Assembly (NCBI GenBank): GCA_028289405.1
Contig: JANQPP010000106.1
Span: 1 to 64,000, forward strand
Length of the DNA stretch: 64,000 nt
DNA from: Pirellulales bacterium
GTDB lineage: Bacteria > Planctomycetota > Planctomycetia > Pirellulales > JANQPP01
Direction: 5' to 3'
Position numbers and translations under genes: made by a program. Position 1 is the first letter of the stretch, and every line of letters begins with the position of its first letter. The notes under the pieces were generated by a model. That model had not been told where the DNA came from, made no database searches, and saw nothing but the letters and a program-made list of their open reading frames with translations. Below, one piece after another: positions 53,813 to 61,238 of this stretch.

Positions 53813-54601
53813 ATGAGCGTGAAACAAGGTTACGCGGCGGGGCAGTTTTGCTGGGTGGATTTGCTGGCCCATGACATGACTTCGGCGAAGCAGTTCTACG
53901 GCGGCCTTTTCGGCTGGGCTTGTGAAGACCAGGACACGCAAGGCGGCCCCCCCTACGCCATCTTTCGTTTGAATGGCCATCAGGTGGCCGGCATGGGGCA
54001 GATGCAAGATGAGATGAAGTCCCAAGGCATTCCCCCGTTCTGGAACAGCTACATCAATGTCGAAGACGTGGAAGCCACCGTGGCAAAGGCGGTAGAGTTG
54101 GGGGGGACGTTAGCCATGCCGCCCATGCAAGTCCTCGACGCGGGCTGGATGGCGTTTATCCAGGATCCCACCGGAGGGAACGTGGCCGTCTGGAAGAAGA
54201 ACCGGCACTTCGGCGCGGAACTGGTCAATGACGTGGGCTCTTATTGCTGGAACGAGTTGGCCACGCGAGACATGGACCAGGCCAAGGAGTTTTATGGCCA
54301 GTTGTTTGGTTGGGAGTATGAGTTAAATCCCAATTCGCCGGCACCCTATTTCATCATCAAGAACCAGGGCGAAATGAATGGCGGGATCATGGCGATGGAC
54401 GAGAACTGGGGAGACATACCTCCCTGCTGGACGGTCTATTTCACGGTGGCGGACGCGAATGACTTTTCCGCGAAGCTCCAGGGCCTGGGAGGCAGGGTAC
54501 TGCACGGCCCCTTCGATTCGCCGGTCGGGCCCATCGTGATCTGTGGCGATGCCCAAGGCGCGGCATTCAACGCGATTCAGATGAATGTGCCGCCGGATTG
54601 A
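53813..54601 (+). CDS. VOC family protein with two tandem glyoxalase-like domains
   Basis: The 262-residue protein starts at ATG 53813 (GTG at 53810 is equivalent). It contains two similar VOC modules: the first with FCWVDLLAHDMTSAKQFYGGLFGW and the second with YCWNELATRDMDQAKEFYGQLFGWEY, each followed by a VEDVEATVAKAVELGG or VADANDFSAKLQGLGG segment. Each carries the last strand with GGNVAVWKKN and GAAFNAIQMN. The duplicated layout is typical of bacterial VOC proteins related to CFP32. They bind a metal and act on small aldehydes or antibiotics; the substrate is not known. Confidence 0.85.
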   Translation: MSVKQGYAAGQFCWVDLLAHDMTSAKQFYGGLFGWACEDQDTQGGPPYAIFRLNGHQVAGMGQMQDEMKSQGIPPFWNSYINVEDVEATVAKAVELGGTLAMPPMQVLDAGWMAFIQDPTGGNVAVWKKNRHFGAELVNDVGSYCWNELATRDMDQAKEFYGQLFGWEYELNPNSPAPYFIIKNQGEMNGGIMAMDENWGDIPPCWTVYFTVADANDFSAKLQGLGGRVLHGPFDSPVGPIVICGDAQGAAFNAIQMNVPPD

Positions 54602-54768
54602 ACCGCGCATGCTCGAGGGACAACCAATCCTCTTCAAGCTGAGAATGTTTGAGAATTTCGAGGGATTGGTTGCAACGTCGAGTGACGGCATTACACTAAC
54701 GCGATCTTTGGGTATTTGCCGCCTTAGCAAGCGGCGTTCGACATCACCTGAACACGCCGAGGGAATCC

Positions 54769-54954
54769 ATGAGATCGTGCCGTTTTTCGTTGGCCGCCAT
54801 GTCCATTGCCATGACCGTCATGGTATCTCCTGTATGGGCCGGAGAACCACCTCCTGCTCAAGTGGTGCCTGAACCTTCCTCCATGCTGGTCTGGGGAGGC
54901 ATCATGGCTTTGGGCGGCGTGGCCTACTGGTGGAATGGCCGCCGGAACAAATAA
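54769..54954 (+). CDS. Minimal PEP-CTERM protein 1 (signal peptide plus anchor only)
   Basis: The 61-residue protein starts at ATG 54769 after GAGGGAATCC. The order is signal peptide (about residues 1-24, SLAAMSIAMTVMVSPVWA), a mature segment of only about nine residues (GEPPPAQV), then the full PEP-CTERM: VPEPSSMLVWGGIMALGGVAYWW with the basic end NGRRNK. After export and exosortase cleavage almost nothing of the mature protein would remain. The 98 bp ending at its stop are almost identical to the second copy (four differences), so the two arose by recent duplication. The function is unknown; no known PEP-CTERM protein has so short a cargo to my knowledge. Confidence 0.8.
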   Translation: MRSCRFSLAAMSIAMTVMVSPVWAGEPPPAQVVPEPSSMLVWGGIMALGGVAYWWNGRRNK

Positions 54955-55374
54955 CTTCGGGCCGCTTGTTATCTGGATTGCCGAACGACCATACCTTTTC
55001 CCGCACCGCGTGCTACTCCTCCCTGGCGTGCTACATTCTCCCGAGTTGAGAATCCGCGCGGAATTTCCGGAGAATTCTTGCACGGAGAAGTAGAGGTATT
55101 ACACTAGCCCATGACTGGGGCCATTTGGAGACTCATCCGAATCGCATATTTCTTCCACCACGAATCACGAGGGAATAAAGGGAATAACATGAAGGCTTGC
55201 CGTTTTTCGCTGGCCGCGCTGACACTGGCCATGACCGTCATAATTTCTCCAGCGTGGGCATCGGTCGGTCCTTCACCTCAAGTGGTGCCTGAACCTTCCT
55301 CCATGCTGGTCTGGGGAGGCATCATGGCTTTGGGCGGTGTGGCTTACTGGTGGAATGGCCGCCGGAGCAAATAG
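54857..55374 (+). repeat. 98-bp direct repeat encoding the PEP-CTERM anchor of both minimal genes
   Basis: Positions 54857-54954 and 55277-55374 differ at only four sites, one of them in the stop codon (TAA versus TAG). The preceding mature region and signal peptide are less alike. The repeat marks a recent duplication of the anchor part. Confidence 0.85.
55189..55374 (+). CDS. Minimal PEP-CTERM protein 2
   Basis: The 61-residue protein starts at ATG 55189 after an AGGG-containing site (GAGGGAATAAAGGG). It has the same design as its neighbour: a signal peptide (SLAALTLAMTVIISPAWA), about eight mature residues (SVGPSPQV) and VPEPSSMLVWGGIMALGGVAYWW with basic end NGRRSK. An upstream frame from 55111 is open but is not signal-like. 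It lies 234 bp after the first copy. Codon-level identity of the anchor is very high while the short cargo differs, which argues that the anchor itself is what is maintained. Confidence 0.8.
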   Translation: MKACRFSLAALTLAMTVIISPAWASVGPSPQVVPEPSSMLVWGGIMALGGVAYWWNGRRSK

Positions 55375-55548
55375 CATCCCGCTATTGGGATTTGAATCAT
55401 CGATCAACCACGCCTTCCCTGCACTGCACGCCATGCATGAGGGGGGAAGCGTGGTTTTTTTGAAGCCCACGGAAAATTCTCGTGGCGTTTCATGACTAAC
55501 GGACACCGTGAAACGCGCTCTTCAGGCTCCGTGGATGCGTGAAATGCC

Positions 55549-56610
55549 ATGGCCGTGGCATCCCAAACGAAAACTCCGCTTCATACGCCTCCGGAAACAC
55601 GGAAGTGGGGAATTCTGTTTTGGGCCGCACTAGGTGTCTGTCTGGCCGGTACCGCTCTGGTGATGGTGCTACCCGACTCTCGCGAAACCGCTTTCGCCAT
55701 GCATGCCTTGCTAGTGGAGCGTGTCCATGCGGGAGTTGAAACGCACCTGCCGGCCGCGCTTCGCCCGTTCGTGCGAGAAAGCCTCTCGTTGTTGCTTTCT
55801 CCGTGGCTTTATCTGGGTGTGTTTCTCGTCACCCTCGCGGAAAAGTGGATCCCGGCGGACCGGCGGACGTCTGTCTTCAGCCGTGGATTTATTCAAGACT
55901 TCGTGGCATGGTTTCTGCTCAACGCCATGTTGTCGTCCGCGATCAGCATCGGCTGCTTGGCCCTGCTCGACTATCTATATGAAACGTATCTCTCCACCTG
56001 GCGACTCAGCGACTCGGCGGCCTTTGCCATTCCACTGTGGATGCGCGTGATTGCCGCGATCGTGATCAGTGACTTTCTAAAATGGGTCTACCATCTCCTG
56101 AGCCACAAGGTGAAGGTCTTGTGGTTTTTCCACAGCATCCACCATTCCCAAAAAGAATTGAATCTGTTTACGGACCTGCGTTTCCACGCAGTGGAGTTTC
56201 TCTGGCTCGCGCCGATCCTTTACACGCCACTGTACCTTCTCAACCTCGATTTTGAATTGGCAGCGTGGATCGTGCTGCTAATGCAGTGGTATACCCACGT
56301 GTACCATGCCAACTTACGCACGGATTACGGGCCGCTGCGGTATCTGTTCGTCACTCCGCAATCCCACCGCATTCACCATTCGGTGGAAGAACGGCACATG
56401 GACAAGAATTTCGGGAGTCTGTTTTGCGTGTGGGACCGGCTGTTCAGCACGCATTGGGAAGGACACGAGGAATACCCGGCTACCGGTATCCGTGATGAAA
56501 CGTTTCCGTGGGAAGAATCGGTGGGTGGGCTCCACATTCTCGGCAACTACTTCGCGCAAACGCTCTACCCGTTTCGCTGCCTGTGGCGGATGCTGCGTGG
56601 CCGAAGCTGA
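55549..56610 (+). CDS. Sterol desaturase / fatty acid hydroxylase family membrane protein
   Basis: The 353-residue integral membrane protein carries the di-iron histidine boxes of the family: HLLSHKVKVLW, FFHSIHHSQKELN, HVYHANLRTDYG and SHRIHHSVEERH, preceded by several hydrophobic helices (LFWAALGVCLAGTALVMVL, LSLLLSPWLYLGVFLVTL, FLLNAMLSSAISIGCLALL). Such enzymes hydroxylate or desaturate lipid or sterol chains with oxygen. The substrate is unknown. It is 175 bp after the second minimal PEP-CTERM gene and is ended by a strong terminator. Confidence 0.88.
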   Translation: MAVASQTKTPLHTPPETRKWGILFWAALGVCLAGTALVMVLPDSRETAFAMHALLVERVHAGVETHLPAALRPFVRESLSLLLSPWLYLGVFLVTLAEKWIPADRRTSVFSRGFIQDFVAWFLLNAMLSSAISIGCLALLDYLYETYLSTWRLSDSAAFAIPLWMRVIAAIVISDFLKWVYHLLSHKVKVLWFFHSIHHSQKELNLFTDLRFHAVEFLWLAPILYTPLYLLNLDFELAAWIVLLMQWYTHVYHANLRTDYGPLRYLFVTPQSHRIHHSVEERHMDKNFGSLFCVWDRLFSTHWEGHEEYPATGIRDETFPWEESVGGLHILGNYFAQTLYPFRCLWRMLRGRS

Positions 56611-56627
56611 AACGTGTGTGAAAGTAA

Positions 56628-56656
56628 AGAGGCCACGTCGCCCGGACGTGGCCTCT
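56628..56656. terminator. Strong bidirectional intrinsic terminator
   Basis: AGAGGCCACGTC-GCCCG-GACGTGGCCTCT is a perfect 12-bp stem with a 5-nt loop, in the gap between the desaturase gene and the convergent PDZ gene. On the minus side it is followed by TTACTTTC. This is the clearest terminator in the window. Confidence 0.7.
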
Positions 56657-56685
56657 CAGTTCGTCACATAATCTTCGCGCCAAAT

Positions 56686-57720
56686 TTACGGCGTGTCCTG
56701 TCGCGATTCGAGACGTTCGAACAGCTTTTCCATACGTCGTTCGAGTTCCTCGAAGCGCTTGTCCATTCTCTCCGAGAAGTCACCGTCGAACTGTCGGTTG
56801 GGACGGGAGAACGCCCGGGGCTGTCCAAAACGCCCTTTGAAGTTGCCGTCGGAATTGTCGAAATACCATACAGGATTTCCGGAGCGACCAAGAAACTGCT
56901 GTACATATTCCCGCAGATCCTCGGGAAGCTGATCTAACTCCTCTTCCGTCACGTCCCAGGTTTCATCGCCGCGCTGCACGTGAATGCGTGCCGGCGAGTC
57001 GCTGTCCTTTTGAATCTGGATCGAGAGGCCGTCCGGATGCTTGTCCGTGAGTTGCTTGCTTTTCAGTTGTTCCGTCCAACCAAACTGGCCCCGATCGACC
57101 CAGCCTGGGCCGTAGAAGTTGAGACGTAGCCCGCGATCGAGCCAGCGGTCACGATTGGGCATCCTTTCCATCCACTGCCGCATCTCATTTTGCATTTGTT
57201 GATTGCCAAACTGCCTGAAACCAGGAGGCCCGGCTTGTGCTTCGGTAGGCCGTTTTTCCGGCTGCAAATGGAGCGTGGTTTCTTGTCCCTTGCGAAGAAT
57301 GGTGAGCTTCATTTCTTCGTCCTGGTGGGCATCGACCGCCTTCACGATATCCGCCAGTTCACGGACGTTTTCTCCATCGATCTTGAGCACGATGTCAAAA
57401 CGCTTCAAACCGGCCTTGACGGCGGGGCTCTCCGGCACCACTGTTTGGATCATGTACCCTTGATTTTCGGGAAGCTGAAGTTGCGCGGCGAGCGCTTCAT
57501 CCACCGGTCCGCCCAAAACACCGATCCAGTACTCGCTTAGTTGTACTGGCTGAACGTGTCCGTCACGAAGAGGGTTTCCATCTTCATTCACGTGCGATGG
57601 ACGGAGGTTATTTAGATTCAACAACTCCAGTTCTTGCCCACGCAGCCAGTTTCCGGGCAAGATCGCCAAAGCCGCGATGGCTACCGACGCAACTCCCGAA
57701 TTCCAAAAGCTCGATTTCAT
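56686..57720 (-). CDS. Exported PDZ domain protein
   Basis: The 344-residue protein has a signal peptide (VASVAIAALAILPGNWLRGQ). A PDZ domain covers roughly residues 60-155 (WIGVLGGPVDEALAAQL, GYMIQTVVPESPAVKAGLKRFDIVLKIDGENV, ILRKGQETTLHLQPEKRP). The C-terminal half is acidic and helical (EELDQLPEDLREYVQQFLG and a RFEELERRMEKLFERLESR coiled-coil end). There is no protease domain, so it is a binding PDZ rather than a DegP type. It lies 147 bp downstream of the anti-sigma gene on the same strand and may be its envelope sensing partner; this is an inference. Confidence 0.8.
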   Translation of the reverse strand: MKSSFWNSGVASVAIAALAILPGNWLRGQELELLNLNNLRPSHVNEDGNPLRDGHVQPVQLSEYWIGVLGGPVDEALAAQLQLPENQGYMIQTVVPESPAVKAGLKRFDIVLKIDGENVRELADIVKAVDAHQDEEMKLTILRKGQETTLHLQPEKRPTEAQAGPPGFRQFGNQQMQNEMRQWMERMPNRDRWLDRGLRLNFYGPGWVDRGQFGWTEQLKSKQLTDKHPDGLSIQIQKDSDSPARIHVQRGDETWDVTEEELDQLPEDLREYVQQFLGRSGNPVWYFDNSDGNFKGRFGQPRAFSRPNRQFDGDFSERMDKRFEELERRMEKLFERLESRQDTP

Positions 57721-57866
57721 GGTAACTGTACTCCTTCTTTCCTGAAAAAGTTCGTTTCACTGCACCGACGCCATGACTTCGTCATCGCGACTCCCATCCA
57801 ACTTCAAGCGACCGATACTTGCCGAAACATCCAAGTGGTTTGGCATGGTCCATTGGAAGTGCTTTC

Positions 57867-58571
57867 CTAATGAAATCCCCAACCGTCACGCCAGCGCAGG
57901 TCCACCTGTTCCAGCGGAATCAACACGCGCTGGCCGTCCGTCGATTGCGCCGGCACGATGCTGCGCTGCCGTCGTACCTCATGTCCATGCTGCTGCCAGG
58001 CATCCAAAAACTCGTTGGAAACGAGCGGCGTCTGGCCACTCAGCCAAGGCCGCATGGTCCCCGGAGATTCCGCTAGCGGCACTTCCAGCGCCGGCTGCCC
58101 GCCTCCCAGAGAAACGGTGACCGTTCTCGCTTGCGCGGGATCGGGAGAATTGCCTGGATTGGGAAGTGAAGGCGGTGTGACAGGCGACTCGGCGATTTGA
58201 TTTTCGGCAGGCGCCCCGTTTGGATCGGAAGTGAATGTCCATTCCTGTCGGCCGAGGAAAAAAGCGAGCAGCAAGCTGGCCGCCAGCGCGAAACCGTTCA
58301 GCCAACCGTGCTTTGCCCCAAACGGGCTTTGGCCCGCGGCACGGTTTCGTGGCAGGTGTTCCGGCTCCACATCGCGAGAGGCTGGCTGCTGGAAAACTTC
58401 GCCCCATGTCTGGTTTTCCAAGAAGGCCAACGCACAGCGCCGCCATCCGGCCGGCTCCTCCTCCAAACGTCGCAACAGACGGCGGCGTTCGTCTTCGGCC
58501 AGTTCTCCGTCGACCAGACGGTCCAACTCCTCCATGGAGATGGGGTTCTGGTTGGACGAAGGTTCGGTCAT
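57867..58571 (-). CDS. Anti-sigma factor-like membrane protein
   Basis: The 234-residue protein starts with a short cytoplasmic helical domain (SMEELDRLVDGELAEDERRRLLRRLEEEPAGWRRCALAFLE) of the type seen in planctomycete anti-sigma factors; it keeps only one Cys and lacks the zinc-binding HxxxCxxC motif. A membrane helix (ALAASLLLAFFLG, about 92-105) follows and the rest is an exported Pro/Ser-rich part. The gene overlaps the sigma-factor gene by 4 bp (ATGA), so both proteins are made together. It would bind and hold the sigma factor until an envelope signal; the zinc-less anti-sigma domain is unusual. Confidence 0.8.
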   Translation of the reverse strand: MTEPSSNQNPISMEELDRLVDGELAEDERRRLLRRLEEEPAGWRRCALAFLENQTWGEVFQQPASRDVEPEHLPRNRAAGQSPFGAKHGWLNGFALAASLLLAFFLGRQEWTFTSDPNGAPAENQIAESPVTPPSLPNPGNSPDPAQARTVTVSLGGGQPALEVPLAESPGTMRPWLSGQTPLVSNEFLDAWQQHGHEVRRQRSIVPAQSTDGQRVLIPLEQVDLRWRDGWGFH

Positions 58572-59146
58572 GGTTTCGTCTCCTCGGCTTGCTCTTGGGT
58601 CAACTTTTGCCTTAACCGCTGACGCGCCCGGAATAAGCGGGATTCAACGGCGCTGCGGGTCAGCCCCAAATGTTCCGCGATGTCCTCGTACGACCAATTT
58701 TCTCCATACTTCAGAGCGAGGATTTCCGCCTCCTTGCGGGGGATCTGCCGCAATGCTTGTCGGACTTGCTCTTGCCTTTCCCTCGCCAATAGCCAATCCA
58801 AGGGATCCGCCGCTTCGTCCGTGAATTCGTGCCTCGGCCTCGTCTCCGTGTAACGGGAGACGAGGTTTCTGCTCCGGCCCATCTTTCGCCGATACAACAG
58901 CGATTGCAGCACCGCCAAGCGGTAGAGCCACGGCGCGACCTTTTTCCCGTCCCGCAGCGGCGCCTTTTGCCGCACGGCGGCCATGGAGACGTTTTGGAAT
59001 ACGTCGTCCACCGCGTCCGCCTGCCTCACGCGGGCGGCAATAACCCTCTTCAACCAAGGTTCATGCTCGGCCATGGCCGCGGACCAATCGATCGGCGACG
59101 AAGCCTCGACAGGCAATTCGCTCGGCTTGGGAGTCTTGGCGGCCAT
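58568..59146 (-). CDS. ECF-type RNA polymerase sigma factor
   Basis: The 192-residue protein has sigma region 2 (WLKRVIAARVRQADAVDDVFQNVSMAAVRQKAPLRDGKKVAPWLYRLAVLQSLLYRRK) and region 4 (QALRQIPRKEAEILALKYGENWSYEDIAEHLGLTRSAVESRLFRARQRLRQKL), separated by a short linker, without region 3. This is the ECF sigma-70 layout. It overlaps the anti-sigma gene by 4 bp. The target promoters are not known, though the downstream PDZ protein gene is a candidate. The start ATG at 59146 is consistent with the family length. Confidence 0.92.
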   Translation of the reverse strand: MAAKTPKPSELPVEASSPIDWSAAMAEHEPWLKRVIAARVRQADAVDDVFQNVSMAAVRQKAPLRDGKKVAPWLYRLAVLQSLLYRRKMGRSRNLVSRYTETRPRHEFTDEAADPLDWLLARERQEQVRQALRQIPRKEAEILALKYGENWSYEDIAEHLGLTRSAVESRLFRARQRLRQKLTQEQAEETKP

Positions 59147-59336
59147 TTATAGAGGTTGTTTCCGCGAGCGGACGGGCCTTGCGTTTCGCGGCCCAAAAAT
59201 CGTGAAAATCTCGACGGCCTTCCTGGAACGTACGCGCCTTGCCGGCGTAACGTACCCCGCCGCCAGTCCTTGCGCAAAGATAGCTTCCGTGCGAGGCGAT
59301 CCCAGGAACGGGCCAGAATCGCGACCCATGGCCGGA

Positions 59337-61112
59337 TCATTTGCTGGTGAGGTGGATCGCACCGTCCCAACTTTCCGGCGGCTGGCGGTCGTGCTGCGCG
59401 ATATACACGGTCAGAAAGTCCTTTACGCGATCTTCGGCGGTGACGCGATGCAGGAATTGAAAAGCTTCCTCCCAATCACCTTTTCGCCAGCTTTCCAAGG
59501 CCAAATGGTAATGGTGGATGTCTTCGTCGGAGATACTCGGGAATTCCGCCAAAGGAGGCAATAACTCACTAGCCAGCAAATTGGTCCGCGAACCCAAGGG
59601 ACGCACCACGGCGAGCCGCCGCATGCGGGCCTGATGAGGAACCAACTCCTCCTCCGCATGGGCGGAGGTTTCCTCGTCCAGCAGGATACCGGCTTTGAAT
59701 TTCTTGGTCATGGATTCCAGCCGAGCGGCCAGATTGACGACCGGTCCGAACACCGTGACCTTGACCTGGTCTTCCGTACCGATCTTTCCCGCCACCGCCG
59801 CTCCCGTCGCGATGCCAATACCCAAGCGGAAATCGCGAAGTGGGTGAGCGGATTCGGTCTGCTTGGCCGCTTCGAATTCTCTCCAAATGTCTAAAGCGGC
59901 GAGACATGCCCGGGCTTCTCCGTCTGGCTGGGAGAGAGGCCAGCCCCAAAAGCCCATCACGGCATCGCCATGAAAATCTCCCACCACGCCGCCCTGTTTC
60001 AGGATGTGCCGCGTGGCGACGCCCAAAGCCAGGCTGACCCGCTGCAACAAGCCGAGGAGGTTGTCGGCGGATTGCTCCGAACGCTGCGTGAACCCCCGCA
60101 AGTCGCAGAAGAGGACGGAGACCCACGTTTCCCGAGGGCGCAAGACTTGGTCTTGAGCTTGTCCGCCGAGGGCATCCAACACAATCGGTGAGAAAAACTG
60201 GCGGAGGCTGGCGGTGCGTTGTTCCAGCATGCGTGCCTCGCGGAGGGCTCCCCACGTCGAAGCGACCAATTCCGCGAACTTCAGATCGTCCTCGAAACGG
60301 TCTTCCCATGCAGCCGGCCCCGCATCCACTGACGTTCCAGCCACGTAAATCGTCCAGCCAGGACACGCCGGACCGGGAACGGGCGTGCAGAATGCCCATT
60401 GCATTCCGCCGGAAATCGTGTATTGGCTTTCCTGGCCAGAAGACTCCATGTCCCAGCGGTAGAGCACGCTCTCCTCCGTCTCCACGGCTTGGCGAATGAG
60501 GCGGGAACTGGGACGAAAAGCGAGAGCCGAACCTTCCCGGCTGGACCAATGGAACACGGAAAGCGGCACGCCGCCGGGCGTCTCCTCCGGCAATTGCAAC
60601 AGCGCGATCACCGTGGCGTGGGGAATCCCCTTGCGTAACAGGTGGCCGATCTGTTCGCAAAGCTCCTGGTCGTTCGCGGCTCCCTTGATCAGGTCGGGCA
60701 GGTCTCCTAGCAGGCGAATCTTCTCGGCGGAGTCGCGGTATGCCAGCCGTTTCAAATACTCCGCCGAAAACGTCCGCTGTTGGGTCGGCTGTGGAAAATC
60801 GGATGCCACGGAGAGCGCTTCATCCACCAGCGTGAACGACGTGTCGCCGATCACGAAATGGTCGCCGGCCTGGATGGAGAAGGTTTCCGGCATCTCGCCG
60901 CGCCAGAAAACCGGGTTGGTCGCCGTGGGCAACGGCCGTACTTCGAGAGCACCGTTCCGGTAGACAATTTCGACATGTTCGCGGGATATCTTGGAGTCCC
61001 AACTGACCGGCCATGGTCCGCTGGAACGCCCCAGCACGACCACTCGGCCATCCGTCAGAGGTTGCCGCCAGCGGTTCCGTGAATCGGGGCCTTGTGCCAC
61101 TAAATATGCCAC
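59337..61112 (-). CDS. FHA-GAF-adenylate/guanylate cyclase
   Basis: The 591-residue protein starts with an FHA domain (about 20-100; VVVLGRSSGPWPVSWDSKISREHVEIVYRNG, with Arg29, Ser43 and His46 for phosphothreonine binding). A GAF-like region (about 130-295) follows. The class III nucleotide cyclase domain (about 330-520) has VSVLFCDLRGFTQRSEQ with metal Asp337, GDFHGDAVMGFWG with Asp383, and GIATGAAVAGKIGTEDQVKVTVFGPVVNLAARLES. The remaining C-terminus is acidic. It would make cAMP or cGMP. The FHA domain should read phosphothreonines, and a Ser/Thr kinase gene lies directly upstream, which suggests a kinase-to-cyclase pair. Confidence 0.92.
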   Translation of the reverse strand: MAYLVAQGPDSRNRWRQPLTDGRVVVLGRSSGPWPVSWDSKISREHVEIVYRNGALEVRPLPTATNPVFWRGEMPETFSIQAGDHFVIGDTSFTLVDEALSVASDFPQPTQQRTFSAEYLKRLAYRDSAEKIRLLGDLPDLIKGAANDQELCEQIGHLLRKGIPHATVIALLQLPEETPGGVPLSVFHWSSREGSALAFRPSSRLIRQAVETEESVLYRWDMESSGQESQYTISGGMQWAFCTPVPGPACPGWTIYVAGTSVDAGPAAWEDRFEDDLKFAELVASTWGALREARMLEQRTASLRQFFSPIVLDALGGQAQDQVLRPRETWVSVLFCDLRGFTQRSEQSADNLLGLLQRVSLALGVATRHILKQGGVVGDFHGDAVMGFWGWPLSQPDGEARACLAALDIWREFEAAKQTESAHPLRDFRLGIGIATGAAVAGKIGTEDQVKVTVFGPVVNLAARLESMTKKFKAGILLDEETSAHAEEELVPHQARMRRLAVVRPLGSRTNLLASELLPPLAEFPSISDEDIHHYHLALESWRKGDWEEAFQFLHRVTAEDRVKDFLTVYIAQHDRQPPESWDGAIHLTSK

Positions 61113-61238
61113 ACCATCACCTGTGTCAGCCGAGTTGTGCTCATCGCCGAATAGGATTCACGAGATTTGATCGACCTTGAGTCATTTTCCATGCCCGTCG
61201 AGAGGACGGGCAAACCGTGTCCAAATTCTTTGCCGGAA

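Noticed and set aside
59569-60660. 363-codon frame overlapping the cyclase gene on the same strand in another frame
   Set aside because: The Arg/Gly-rich translation is a frame-shifted shadow; the cyclase frame has all the catalytic motifs.
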